The notes under the pieces were generated by a model, which did no database searches, was not told where the DNA came from, and saw only the letters and a program-made list of their open reading frames with translations. Shown piece after piece: positions 7,849-16,581 of a stretch of DNA of 64,000 bases; the stretch's first letter is position 1, and the number at the start of each line of letters is the position of its first letter. The stretch is from assembly GCF_040645195.1 (NCBI RefSeq), contig NZ_JBEYXW010000029.1, positions 16,792 to 80,791 on the forward strand, in the 5' to 3' direction. Source of the stretch: Prauserella_A sp040645195. Lineage in GTDB: Bacteria > Actinomycetota > Actinomycetes > Mycobacteriales > Pseudonocardiaceae. A program made the translations under genes and the position numbers.

Positions 7849-9122
7849 CAGGACACCCACTCCGTGATGGCCTTGTCGAACCGGGTCAGCGCCGCGTCCA
7901 GTTCGTCGGCCCCGTGCCGGGCCGAGACGTACCAGACTCCGCGCCCCGCCACCCACAGGCCGTGCCCGACGAGCTCGGGCGCCAGCCGCGTGTACCGGCC
8001 GAGATCGAGTTGCTGCAGGGAGCGGTAGTCGTAGACCTCGGCGTCGCCGAAGGAGACATGGAACGCCACCGGCAGCCCCGCGACCCGCAGCGGCAGGTGG
8101 TGGCTCGTTCCGATGCTGCGCAGGCCGTCCATGAGTGCTGTGCCGTGCGCTGTGATCGCGGAGTACGGCGGGTCCTCCGCCAGGTGCCGCACCGTCGCCT
8201 GCACGGCTGCCATGGCCATGACCGACCCGTTGAACGTGCCGGAGTGGTTGACCTTGCCGGTGCCGAAGTGCTCCATCAGGTCAGCGCGCCCGGCCAGCGC
8301 CGACACAGGCCACCCACCGGCCATGGCCTTGCCGTAGGTGGCGAGGTCGGGGCGCACGCCGTAGCGGCCGGCCGCACCGCCGAGGCCGAGGCGGAAACCG
8401 GAGATGACCTCGTCGAAGATCAGCACGACGCCGTGGCGGGTGCAGGCCTCGCGCACGGCTTCCAGGTAGCCGGGACGGGGTTCGATCACGCCGGCATTGA
8501 TCATGATCGGTTCCATGATGACCGCGGCGATCTCGTCCCGGTGCCGGTCGAGCGTGTCGCGCAGCACACCGGCGTCGTTCCAGGGCAGCACGAGGAAGTC
8601 GTCGAGGTGCGAGGCGAGTTGGCCCGCGCTGGCGGTCCCCCACCCGCCGGGGCCGTCCGCGGTGAGCACGTTGTCCAGCCAGCCGTGGTAGTGCCCCTCG
8701 AACCTGACGACCTTGGTGCGGCCCGTGGCGCCGCGGGCGAGCCGCAGGGCAGCCTGGACCGACTCCGTGCCCGAGACGCCGAAGCGCACCATGTCCGCCC
8801 AGCCGAGCGCCTCGCACACGGCTTCCGTCGCCTCCACCTCGAGCTTGTGCTGTCCGCCGTAGATGAGTCCCTTGCGGCAGGCGGCGGCGACGGCGTCAAC
8901 GATGTGCGCCGGTGCGTGGCCGAGGAAGTTCGGCCCCTGGCCCAGCAGGTAGTCCACGTAGTTCTCGCCGTCGACGTCGTAGAGCCATGCCCCGTGCGCG
9001 TGGTCGATGAAGACCTGCGGGCCTGCCAGACGGACATTGGAGTGCACGCCACCCGGCGTGCACGCGAGTGCACGCCGGCGCAGCGAATTCGAGCGGGCGA
9101 GAAGCTGAGCCGCATCGCTCAT
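7848..9122 (-). CDS. Class III PLP aminotransferase / aminomutase-like
   Basis: This 424-residue enzyme resembles glutamate-1-semialdehyde aminomutases: PGGVHSNVR, VSGTESVQAALRLAR, FEGHYHGW, the PLP-aspartate in VLIFDEVISGFR and the Schiff-base lysine in TYGKAMAGGWP. No haem genes are nearby, and it is followed by RidA and MlrC genes, so a role in catabolism of an amino compound is more likely than haem synthesis. It heads the minus-strand operon. Its promoter faces the divergent iclR gene across a region with GTTTC/GAAAC repeats. Confidence 0.85.
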   Translation of the reverse strand: MSDAAQLLARSNSLRRRALACTPGGVHSNVRLAGPQVFIDHAHGAWLYDVDGENYVDYLLGQGPNFLGHAPAHIVDAVAAACRKGLIYGGQHKLEVEATEAVCEALGWADMVRFGVSGTESVQAALRLARGATGRTKVVRFEGHYHGWLDNVLTADGPGGWGTASAGQLASHLDDFLVLPWNDAGVLRDTLDRHRDEIAAVIMEPIMINAGVIEPRPGYLEAVREACTRHGVVLIFDEVISGFRLGLGGAAGRYGVRPDLATYGKAMAGGWPVSALAGRADLMEHFGTGKVNHSGTFNGSVMAMAAVQATVRHLAEDPPYSAITAHGTALMDGLRSIGTSHHLPLRVAGLPVAFHVSFGDAEVYDYRSLQQLDLGRYTRLAPELVGHGLWVAGRGVWYVSARHGADELDAALTRFDKAITEWVS

Positions 9123-9185
9123 GGAGTCTCCGATCTACCTGGCGGCGTGCTGGAGGGACGACAGGCTATGCACGCCACCCCATGG

Positions 9186-9216
9186 GTTTCATAGAACGAA
9201 ACAGATGAACCGTTTC
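9186..9216. promoter_or_regulatory. Candidate IclR operator between divergent genes
   Basis: GTTTC-N7-GAAAC lies at 9186-9202, followed by a further GTTTC at 9212-9216. It sits 64 bases from the aminotransferase start and about 150 from the iclR start. The same GTTTC-ATA-NNNN-GAAAY arrangement occurs in front of the second iclR gene (10634-10650). Confidence 0.5.
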
Positions 9217-9354
9217 TGCGAACTCACGCTACGGGTGGCCGCCTCGGACCGTCAAGGGGGCCGATTCGACCAGTCGGTGCGTGCACCTGGCCCCCTGCCC
9301 CGCTGTCAGTGACCCGCTAACCTTTTGAAATAGCCGGTCCTATTCCGAGAGGAA

Positions 9355-10197
9355 GTGAGTGAGCTGCCACGGCGACGGAACGAGGGTCAGGACCCCAGCC
9401 CCGACGAGACCGCCCCGGGCGAGGAACGGGATTACACCGTCCGCGCGGTGGAACGGGTGTGCTCGATCCTGAACCTGTTGCAGCAGTCCATTGACGGGGT
9501 CTCGCTGATCGAGGTCGGGCAGGCCACCGAGCTCCCGAAGTCCTCGGCGTTTCGCTACCTCTGGACGCTGGAGGCGCACCGCTATGTCGAACGCGACGCC
9601 CAAACTGGTCTATACCGGCTGGGTCTCGGTTTCGTAGGGATGCAGTCACGCCATCTCGAGGTGCTGCGCGAGCGGGCGCGTCCTTGGCTCGAGGAACTGC
9701 GGGACGAGTTCGAGGAGACGACGAACCTCGGCATTCTCGACGGCGACCAGGTGATCTACGTGGACATCGTCGAGAGCCGCCACAAGGTGCGGCTCGCCGC
9801 CTCCCGGGGCGAGCGGGATCCGTTGCACTCCACCGCACTCGGCAAGGCGATCGCGTCGCAGCTGCCGGACGCACGCGTTCGCGACCTGCTCGCGCGCACC
9901 GGAATGGAACAGCATTCCGACAACACGATCACATCGGCCGAGGCGTTTCACGACGAGCTCGCCAAGGTGCGCAGACTCGGCTACGCCGTCGACAACGGCG
10001 AGAACGCGCCCGACGGCCGCTGCGTCGCGGCGCCGCTACTGGGCACCCAGCTTCCCGCGGCGCTGAGCATCAGCGCGCCGGCAGCCAGGTTCACTCTCAA
10101 GGACGTGGAGAAGGCGGCCAAACGCCTGCTGGAGGTCGCCCAGCAGATCACGACGGGCCCGGTGACGGAACGCGAGCCGAGCGATACGACAACCTGA
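9355..10197 (+). CDS. IclR-family transcriptional regulator (copy 1)
   Basis: This 280-residue protein has an N-terminal winged helix-turn-helix (about residues 28-90; VCSILNLLQQSIDGVSLIEVGQ, LPKSSAFRYLWTLE) and a C-terminal IclR effector domain (LHSTALGKAIAS, then GYAVDNGENAPDGRCVAAPL). The start is GTG 9355 with AGAGGAA just upstream. It is transcribed away from the aminotransferase operon. The second IclR protein is very similar along the whole length, including the stretch RHLEVLRERARPWLE. Confidence 0.9.
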   Translation: MSELPRRRNEGQDPSPDETAPGEERDYTVRAVERVCSILNLLQQSIDGVSLIEVGQATELPKSSAFRYLWTLEAHRYVERDAQTGLYRLGLGFVGMQSRHLEVLRERARPWLEELRDEFEETTNLGILDGDQVIYVDIVESRHKVRLAASRGERDPLHSTALGKAIASQLPDARVRDLLARTGMEQHSDNTITSAEAFHDELAKVRRLGYAVDNGENAPDGRCVAAPLLGTQLPAALSISAPAARFTLKDVEKAAKRLLEVAQQITTGPVTEREPSDTTT

Positions 10198-10210
10198 TGT
10201 GGCGCGGTAC

Positions 10211-10230
10211 GTAGCGGTCTGGCGCGCTAC
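10211..10230. promoter_or_regulatory. GTAGCG-N8-CGCTAC inverted repeat
   Basis: Six-base arms at 10211-10216 and 10225-10230 lie 50 bases upstream of the small GntR gene. The arms match the GTAGC/GCTAC palindromes at 2216-2242 and 3371-3397, so this may be a variant site for the same protein. Confidence 0.35.
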
Positions 10231-10280
10231 CCCGCGTCCTGGTACTTTGTGCAGCTCAGGACCGTTCTAAGGTTCGCTTT

Positions 10281-10535
10281 ATGAGCGGTCCTGCAAAGAA
10301 GTACAACCCGGACAACAAGACGGGCTACGAGTACGAGTTGTTGGCGGAACATCTCGCCGGCCACATCGAGCGCGGAGAATGGGCTCCGGGCAGCCGTCTG
10401 CCCGGCGAACGAGCCCTTTCCGAGGAATACGGCGTCGCGCTGGACACCGTCCGCAAGGCCACGCAGATCCTGCGCGACCGCGGACTGGTGCAGACGCTGA
10501 AATCGAAGGGCACCTTCGTCACCCGCCAAGGCTGA
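10281..10535 (+). CDS. Small GntR-type winged-helix protein
   Basis: This 84-residue protein consists almost entirely of a GntR winged helix-turn-helix (YELLAEHLAGHIERGEWAPGSRLPGERALSEEYGVALDTVRKATQILRDRGLV, wing KSKGTFV). It lacks any C-terminal effector domain. It lies between two iclR genes on the same strand. Such single-domain GntR proteins usually need an operator palindrome, and one lies just upstream. Confidence 0.85.
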   Translation: MSGPAKKYNPDNKTGYEYELLAEHLAGHIERGEWAPGSRLPGERALSEEYGVALDTVRKATQILRDRGLVQTLKSKGTFVTRQG

Positions 10536-10633
10536 CACCGCGCGCTGCCGTGGCGGCGCGAGGACAGCGGCAGTTCGCAGTAGAACTCGCCTCCCCATGC
10601 CCCACGGCAGCGCACATTGCAACTTCCGCCTGC

Positions 10634-10650
10634 GTTTCATATGATGAAAT
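10634..10650. promoter_or_regulatory. Candidate IclR operator
   Basis: GTTTC-ATATGAT-GAAAT, containing the perfect repeat TTTCAT-ATG-ATGAAA, lies 94 bases upstream of the second iclR gene. Arms and 7-base spacing match the site at 9186-9202. Confidence 0.5.
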
Positions 10651-10743
10651 CACCGAGTCAAAAAGGGAGCCTTCCCGCGGGCTGGTCCAGGCCTGGTCAG
10701 CTGTCACCTCACCGATGCGGGCGGCGCCTGTGAACGAGGTCAG

Positions 10744-11571
10744 GTGAGTCCCCTGTCAGCTCGCAATAAGCCCCCCTTCCCCGACGACGATCCGTCGAAG
10801 GAATCCCGTGATTACTCTGTGCGGGCTGTGGAACGAGTGTGCGCCATTCTCAATATGGTGCAGGAGTCCGTTGACGGCGTGAGCCTCAACGCGGTGGCCA
10901 AGACGACTCGACTGCCGAAGTCGTCGGCTTTCCGCTACCTCTGGACCTTGGAACACCACCGCTATGTCGAGCGGGACACACGCAGCGGAATGTTCCGTCT
11001 CGGGCTCGGGTTCGTCGGCATGCAATCTCGCCATCTGGAAGTGCTGCGCGAACGCGCCCGGCCATGGCTGGAGAAACTGCGCGACACCTACGATGAGACC
11101 ACGAACCTCGGCATTCTCGACGGCAGCACCGTCATCTATCTGGACATCGTCGAAAGCAAGCGCACCGTCCGCCTCGCTGTTTCCAGCGGCCATCGTGATC
11201 CCGTCCACTCGACCGCACTCGGCAAAGCCATCACGGCCCACCTGCCCGAAACCCGCGTCCGCGAGCTGCTGGACAACGCCGGTATGGCAGAGCGAACCCC
11301 GAACACGATCACGACCATCGACGACTATCTCGAGGAGCTCGCCCGCGTCCGGAAGCTCGGCTATGCCGTTGATGACACCGAGAACGAACCCGATGGTCGC
11401 TGTGTTGCGGTTCCCATTCTCGGCACTCGCCTTCCTGCCGCCATCAGCGTGAGCGCGCCGGCATCACGATTCTCCCAGGAAGATGCCGACGCTGTCGCCA
11501 CAGCACTGCAGGCGTGCGCCAGCCAGATCGCAACGCCGGAGAACGGCAACGGTGACCAGGCGGCGACGTAA
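10744..11571 (+). CDS. IclR-family transcriptional regulator (copy 2)
   Basis: This 275-residue paralogue of copy 1 shares nearly the same HTH (LPKSSAFRYLWTLE, HHRYVERDT) and effector domain (VHSTALGKAITA, PDGRCVAVPILGTRLPAAISVSAPA). The start is GTG 10744 behind GAGGTCAG. The gene ends 9 bases before the 3' end of the convergent epimerase gene. Two such regulators with near-identical recognition helices probably bind the same sites with different effectors. Confidence 0.9.
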   Translation: MSPLSARNKPPFPDDDPSKESRDYSVRAVERVCAILNMVQESVDGVSLNAVAKTTRLPKSSAFRYLWTLEHHRYVERDTRSGMFRLGLGFVGMQSRHLEVLRERARPWLEKLRDTYDETTNLGILDGSTVIYLDIVESKRTVRLAVSSGHRDPVHSTALGKAITAHLPETRVRELLDNAGMAERTPNTITTIDDYLEELARVRKLGYAVDDTENEPDGRCVAVPILGTRLPAAISVSAPASRFSQEDADAVATALQACASQIATPENGNGDQAAT

Positions 11572-11580
11572 CGAGTCACC

Positions 11581-12642
11581 CTATTCTTGCCAGGTTGACG
11601 CCACACCGCTGGCCGTGCTGGCTGGAATCACGTCCCGGCTCGACAATGATCTGGCCGATTCCACCATTTCCCGGTAGTCGTATCCCGGTTGGTAGTTGAT
11701 CCTCTTACGCGCAAGCTCGACGTTCAACTCGAGCCGGAAATCCATCGGCATGGGAACCATCAGCTTCGGGACCCCGAAGATCTCCGACACTATCGCGGCG
11801 CCATCGGCGTGCGTGGTCGGCCGCGCCGCCGCGATGTTGAAGGCTGTGGACAGCGCGGCCGGCTCAACCAGCGCACGATAGACACCTTCGACCGCGTCAC
11901 GTACATCCACCAAACTCAAGGTCCATGGTTGCCCTGTCGGCCCGGTCAAACCGACGGCCGTGTCCGGTGGCACCGCCTCAGTGGCCTGCGCGTAAACGCG
12001 CTGGAGGTCCGGCTGGCCGTGGAACAACGGCCACAGATGCGATTCCTTGCCCAGCGACTGCCAGTGCAGTACGGCTTTCCAGAAATCACGCCTGAACAGC
12101 CGCCCAGCTTCTTCGGGGCTGACCACAGTCGCGAATCGGACGATCGCGAACGGTAGATCGTACTGATAGGCGTGGTTACGCAGTATCACCTCGCCGAGCA
12201 GTTTGGAGGTCCCGTAGTAGTCGCCGGGAAGCTGGGGGACGTCCTCCCGCAACGGAATGGCGGGTGGAGCGCCGGGCCGGTAGGTGCCATCCGAACTCGC
12301 CAGGACGAACCGCTCCAATGGCACACCGGAACGCACGATCCCTTCCAGCAGGCGCAGGGTACCCAGCGCATTGGTGTCGTAGAACCTGTCGACGGGTGTG
12401 TCGCCGCGAACCAGCTGAGCGGCGAGATGGACGACATGAGTCACGCCCTTGCAGGCGGCGTCGACGCTCTCCTGGTCGCCTAGGTCAGCCTCGACGATCG
12501 GCACGTCGCGAAAGCGAGCGAGCTTGGCCACTTGCGGATCACCCGGTATCACCATCGCCTTCACGTCGATACCCTCAGCGACCAGTCGGCGAACCATGTT
12601 CGCGCCGACACGTCCCGATGCGCCGGTGACCAGCACGTTCAT
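11581..12642 (-). CDS. NAD-dependent epimerase/dehydratase family protein
   Basis: This 353-residue extended SDR has the N-terminal nucleotide motif TGASGRVG, a VVHLAAQ strand and the active-site YYGTSK (YxxxK). The start is ATG 12642 with a GGAGG site upstream. The longer open frame to 13002 is not supported. The closest functional group is sugar-nucleotide epimerases/dehydratases, but the substrate is unknown. An IclR-like box lies about 77 bases upstream, so it probably belongs to the local regulon. Confidence 0.85.
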   Translation of the reverse strand: MNVLVTGASGRVGANMVRRLVAEGIDVKAMVIPGDPQVAKLARFRDVPIVEADLGDQESVDAACKGVTHVVHLAAQLVRGDTPVDRFYDTNALGTLRLLEGIVRSGVPLERFVLASSDGTYRPGAPPAIPLREDVPQLPGDYYGTSKLLGEVILRNHAYQYDLPFAIVRFATVVSPEEAGRLFRRDFWKAVLHWQSLGKESHLWPLFHGQPDLQRVYAQATEAVPPDTAVGLTGPTGQPWTLSLVDVRDAVEGVYRALVEPAALSTAFNIAAARPTTHADGAAIVSEIFGVPKLMVPMPMDFRLELNVELARKRINYQPGYDYREMVESARSLSSRDVIPASTASGVASTWQE

Positions 12643-12718
12643 CGCACCCTCCTCAAAGCCGTCAGCTCCTGCCAGAAACGAAGCGCTCCTTGGAGCGGAG
12701 CACCTGCCTCGCAATAAT

Positions 12719-12732
12719 GAAACATGCGTTTC
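12719..12732. promoter_or_regulatory. Candidate IclR box GAAAC-ATGC-GTTTC
   Basis: A perfect inverted repeat with 5-base arms and a 4-base spacer, in the context AATGAAACATGCGTTTCG. It resembles the known operator of the IclR-family regulator KdgR (TGAAAC/GTTTCA halves). It is upstream of the epimerase gene. Confidence 0.5.
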
Positions 12733-13257
12733 GTTTACGCAAGGTTTCGGCCGATCATCGGCAGGGAAGGCAAGGAAGTGGGCAAGCCTATGGACACGCA
12801 GGGACCTCCCGAGCGCGAGGAGACAGCACTGGCAGGCAACGCAACGCTGATCACCTTGCGCGGACGTGAGCCCTGGCCCACGCTCACTCTCACCGGCGGC
12901 GCACGCCGTGACGAAGACGAGGGCGTACTCGCCGTGCATCGTGCACTGCACAGCCGTCGAGGACGTCGTTCGCCGGCACGGTTCGTGCGCATCGCGGCGC
13001 ACACGGAGCTATGCCATCGACTACTTGGTAGCGCCCGTCCGGGCACGCACTTCAAGTGCACACACGGGGGTCAAGCAGGTCGGACGACCACAACAGCGGA
13101 GACCAACGACCTTCGCTAGCATCCCAACTCAGGCAGCTCGGCGAACAACCTTGGATACACACCGCGCCGGCCCAATCACGTCACGAGGTCGACGGCTCAC
13201 GCCTGCAACGATACTGCGACGTTCACCCCGCACAGCAACCCCGCGGACTACGAACCC

Positions 13258-13298
13258 TTGACAAGCATCTTCCAGAAGCCCAATCTAGTTCCACTAGA
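13258..13298 (+). promoter_or_regulatory. Putative promoter with TCTAGT-TCC-ACTAGA operator
   Basis: TTGACA at 13258-13263 is followed by a perfect 15-bp palindrome, TCTAGTTCCACTAGA (13284-13298), at the expected -10 region, 55 bases before the substrate-binding protein start. The arrangement suggests repression of the transporter operon. Confidence 0.45.
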
Positions 13299-13352
13299 CG
13301 GCACGACATTTTCAAATTTGCCTCAGATTGGTTCAAGCAGGAGGAGGCATCC

Positions 13353-14261
13353 ATGCCAGCTTCACAATCACGCAGGGAAATCTTTCGACTACTCTTCGGA
13401 GCAACTCTTGCCTCGGCTGGCCTCCCCCTAATATCGAGTTGCAGCGCCGGACCCCAAACTGGCGGCTCCGACGTCCTCGGCCGCGCGCGTCAGACCGGAA
13501 GCATTCGCGCTGGATTCGACAACCAGGCGCCCTGGGGCTTTGTTGACGACAACAACGCGGTGACTGGCGGCGTCGTCGAGTTGACACGTAAAGGGCTCAC
13601 CGATCTCGGGATTCCCGCGATGGAAGGCATAGTCACACCATTCGAATCGTTGATACCCGGACTACAGGCCCGCCGGTTCGATCTCATCACTGGTGGTATG
13701 GGCATCGTTACCAAGCGATGCGATCAGATCCTCTTTACCGATCCGTTCATCCTGGCAAGAGAATCCTTCGTCATGAAGAAAGACGCCAGGTACAAGGTCA
13801 GCACTTACGAAGACGTCGCAGAGAATCCCGATATGAAACTTGCCGTTGATCCAACGGGGATCGAGCGAACATACGCGACGGCTCTCGGCGTCAAGGAGGA
13901 TCAGCTCGTTCTTGCCGGCGGGCTGGCGGAAATGATAGCCGCAGTCAAAGGTGGCCGGGCTGACGCACTCAGCGTCTCATCCACGTCGATCAACACTATC
14001 CTGTCCAACCCCCAAAATGGTGACCTCATAGCTAGCGAGGGTATCACTCCAGTGATCGACGGAAAGCCGCAGCTGGGTGGCGTAGGAATAGGATTCCGAA
14101 AGGAGGACAGGCCATTACGAGATGCTTTCAACGAGCAGATCAAAAAGTACATGCAGAACGGCGAAACTGCACGTATTATGGGCCCCTTCGGCTTCTCGCC
14201 GTCCGATATAGAAGCAGCTGCAGGACACACCTCCTCGGAACTCTGCGCAACCCAATCCTAG
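13353..14261 (+). CDS. Polar amino acid/ectoine-type substrate-binding lipoprotein
   Basis: This 302-residue periplasmic-type binding protein has a signal with twin arginines (SRREIFRLLFGATLASAGLP) and a lipobox-like cysteine (LISSC near residue 30). The body matches family 3 solute-binding proteins, and the segment MGIVTKRCDQILFTDPFILARESFVMKK recalls EhuB of ectoine transporters. The start is ATG 13353 with GGAGGAGG upstream. It is first in a four-gene ABC transporter operon. The true ligand is not determined. Confidence 0.85.
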   Translation: MPASQSRREIFRLLFGATLASAGLPLISSCSAGPQTGGSDVLGRARQTGSIRAGFDNQAPWGFVDDNNAVTGGVVELTRKGLTDLGIPAMEGIVTPFESLIPGLQARRFDLITGGMGIVTKRCDQILFTDPFILARESFVMKKDARYKVSTYEDVAENPDMKLAVDPTGIERTYATALGVKEDQLVLAGGLAEMIAAVKGGRADALSVSSTSINTILSNPQNGDLIASEGITPVIDGKPQLGGVGIGFRKEDRPLRDAFNEQIKKYMQNGETARIMGPFGFSPSDIEAAAGHTSSELCATQS

Positions 14262-14282
14262 CCCCAGAATCCACTAAAGCAG

Positions 14283-15002
14283 GTGGTGACGTCTTTGGCC
14301 CCGCAGCAGATCGGTGAATACCTACGCCTGCTGAGCAGCGGCATTCAGGTAACGATCACACTGACCGTAGTCAGCGGTCTCCTGTGCATCGTCGTGGCTG
14401 TCGTAGCCGGAGTAGCCAGACTTTCCAATTGGCGCGTCATACGAACATCAGCCGGCATATTCATAGAGTTCTTCCGCGGCACGAACGCGATTGTTCAACT
14501 ATTCTGGGCTTTCTACTCGCTGCCACTACTGGGAATTTATCTCTCACCGATGTCTGCCGCAATAATAGTCTTGTCGTTGAACGCGGGCGCTTATGGTGCA
14601 GAAATCGTCCGCGGGGCAATACAAGCAGTACCACTAGGCCAGCGCGAGGCGTCAATGGCGCTGAACATGAAATCAACGACCATGATCACGCGCGTAATTC
14701 TTCCGCAAGCGTATCCAGCAATGGTGCCACCCTTCACAAACTTACTGATCGAGCTGCTCAAGACAACACCACTCGTTAGCCTCATCACCATCAGTGATAT
14801 GACCTTTGTCGGAGATACAATAAGAACGAGAACTGGGGACAACGACACGGTGTTCATCCTCCTTTTCGTTCTGTACTTTGCCTTGGCGATCTGCATAGCC
14901 GCACTAGGCCGCATGCTCGAGCGAATTCCAAAGTATCGTCGAACTCCTTCTACAAGCCGACGACAGGCTCGAGTCAAGCACGATCTGGAGGTGGCGCCGT
15001 GA
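14283..15002 (+). CDS. ABC transporter permease, His/Glu/Gln type (first)
   Basis: This 239-residue membrane protein of the HisM/EhuC type has several hydrophobic helices and the conserved loop SLNAGAYGAEIVRGAIQAVPLGQREAS (EAA motif region). The start is one of two adjacent GTG codons (14283 or 14286). It overlaps the second permease gene by four bases (GTGA). It forms the channel with the next gene product. Confidence 0.88.
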   Translation: MVTSLAPQQIGEYLRLLSSGIQVTITLTVVSGLLCIVVAVVAGVARLSNWRVIRTSAGIFIEFFRGTNAIVQLFWAFYSLPLLGIYLSPMSAAIIVLSLNAGAYGAEIVRGAIQAVPLGQREASMALNMKSTTMITRVILPQAYPAMVPPFTNLLIELLKTTPLVSLITISDMTFVGDTIRTRTGDNDTVFILLFVLYFALAICIAALGRMLERIPKYRRTPSTSRRQARVKHDLEVAP

Positions 15003-15655
15003 TATGGGACTGGTCTTTCGCTGCTGCTATTCTTCCCGAACTACTCAGGGCTACTCTCGTCACATTGCAGGCTACGCTCTATGCGAGTCTGACTGCTCTG
15101 ATATTCGGTTTCGTGCTGGCTCTGCTCCGACGATCAGGCATCCGTCTGATCCGCTGGCCAACCGCCGCCTTCATTGAAGTCGTTCGTTCGACGCCGCTGT
15201 TACTCCAGCTATACTTCATTTTCTTCGTCCTACCGCAATATGGCCTGAGTCTCTCTCCAATACTCGCCGGAACTCTGGGACTGGGGATCCACTATGCCAC
15301 CTACATCAGCGAGGTCTACAGGGCAGGCATAGAAGACGTGCCCACGGGCCAATGGGAGGCCGCGAAGGTACTCAACCTTACAATGCCGCGAACATGGAGC
15401 AGCATCATCGTACCGCAAGTCATTACCCGCATAGTCCCATCGTTGGGCAACTACGTAGTCCAGATGTTCAAGGCTACCGCCATCCTCGAAGCGATCACTT
15501 TGGTCGAACTACTAGGAGAGGCAAACGTAATCGGAGCACAATCGTTTAGGTATCTTGAACCATTCACTCTCGTTGGACTAATCTTCCTAGCATTGAGCTA
15601 CCCTGCGGCTCTGGGACTGCGTTATCTCGAGAGGAAGCTTCATGTTCGGCATTGA
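14999..15655 (+). CDS. ABC transporter permease, His/Glu/Gln type (second)
   Basis: This 218-residue permease of the EhuD/HisQ type has the conserved loop YATYISEVYRAGIEDVPTGQWEAAK and at least four hydrophobic helices. Start codon GTG 14999 overlaps the preceding stop, and the 3' end overlaps the ATPase gene by 14 bases. The tight packing shows a single operon. Confidence 0.88.
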   Translation: MIWDWSFAAAILPELLRATLVTLQATLYASLTALIFGFVLALLRRSGIRLIRWPTAAFIEVVRSTPLLLQLYFIFFVLPQYGLSLSPILAGTLGLGIHYATYISEVYRAGIEDVPTGQWEAAKVLNLTMPRTWSSIIVPQVITRIVPSLGNYVVQMFKATAILEAITLVELLGEANVIGAQSFRYLEPFTLVGLIFLALSYPAALGLRYLERKLHVRH

Positions 15656-16472
15656 CTTGAAGAAAGAGAAAGAAGGCGTCGCCAACGGAGCTGAAATGGA
15701 GCCTTCACCCGCCGTTAAAATCGACAACGTATGGAAAAACTTCGGCTCGACGACAGTGCTCACCGGGCTGAACATGCACATTGCAGATGGTGAGCGTGTC
15801 GCGATAATCGGCCCGAGCGGATCAGGAAAAAGCACACTACTACGACTGGTCGCCATCTTGGATACACCAAGTAAAGGCCGCATCGAGCTCTTCGGGCAGC
15901 CGGTCCCCAACGCAGCGGAAAACGGCCACAAAGTGCCGAAAGAACGAGACTTGCGTAGCTTCCGAGCGAACACCGGATTCGTGTTCCAGCACTTCAATCT
16001 ATTTCCACATATGACCGCCCTGAGCAACGTGGCCGAAGCGCCCCGCCGCGTGTTGAGGGAAAGCAAATCAGCAGCAATAGAAAGAGCTCGGACACTGCTT
16101 GACAACGTGGGCCTCGGCGACAAAGCAGATATGTTTCCCGCGCAGCTGTCGGGAGGCCAACAACAACGGGTCGCCATCGCTCGTGCTCTCGCAATGAAAC
16201 CTCAGATAATGTTGTTCGACGAAGTAACCTCCGCACTCGATCCTGAGTTAGTAGGTGAAGTTCTCGGCGTTCTTCGAAAGATCGCACGCGAAACGCGTAT
16301 GACCATGCTATTTGTTACTCACGAAATGCGCTTCGCGCGCGACGTAGCTGATCGGGTAGTATTCATGGACGACGGCATGGTGATCGAGTCCGGTCCGCCA
16401 GAGAAGATATTCGAGTGCCCGGAACACCCACGAACCAAGTCGTTCTTGAGGGCGTTATTCGATGAGCGATGA
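15642..16472 (+). CDS. ABC transporter ATP-binding protein, polar amino acid type
   Basis: This 276-residue ATPase has all core motifs: Walker A GPSGSGKST (about residue 59), Q-loop FVFQHFNLFP, signature LSGGQQQR, Walker B IMLFDEVTSALDPE and the H-loop histidine in FVTHEM. It is a GlnQ/EhuA-type subunit that powers the upstream permeases. An N-terminal extension of about 25 residues precedes the domain. An internal start after it is possible. Confidence 0.9.
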   Translation: MFGIDLKKEKEGVANGAEMEPSPAVKIDNVWKNFGSTTVLTGLNMHIADGERVAIIGPSGSGKSTLLRLVAILDTPSKGRIELFGQPVPNAAENGHKVPKERDLRSFRANTGFVFQHFNLFPHMTALSNVAEAPRRVLRESKSAAIERARTLLDNVGLGDKADMFPAQLSGGQQQRVAIARALAMKPQIMLFDEVTSALDPELVGEVLGVLRKIARETRMTMLFVTHEMRFARDVADRVVFMDDGMVIESGPPEKIFECPEHPRTKSFLRALFDER

Positions 16473-16581
16473 GGTTCCCGCTAGCGGGTAACGGCGTAAG
16501 GAAGCCCCGGACGGCAGCCAACCCTTTCGAGCGACGCCATGACACGATGGTACAAAGCCCTTCATGATCGGCGGGAAAAAA

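Larger units (their letters stand above)
12643..13352. other. Long intergenic region with divergent promoters
   Basis: This 710-base region lies between the divergent epimerase and substrate-binding protein genes. It holds an IclR-like box (12719-12732), a TTGACA hexamer and a palindrome (13258-13298). Open frames here have poor codon patterns and no ribosome sites, and I do not call a gene. Confidence 0.5.

Noticed and set aside
7848..9122. HemL, the haem pathway glutamate-1-semialdehyde aminomutase
   Set aside because: It has the fold but is in an operon with RidA and MlrC and has no haem genes nearby. A catabolic relative is more likely.
12724..13261. Small plus-strand genes in the 710-base gap
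   Set aside because: Two overlapping frames exist but neither has a ribosome site, domain or codon bias. The region fits a divergent promoter better.
13056..13352. N-terminal extension of the substrate-binding protein
   Set aside because: The upstream 99 codons have no conserved features. A strong ribosome site and a signal peptide mark the start at 13353.
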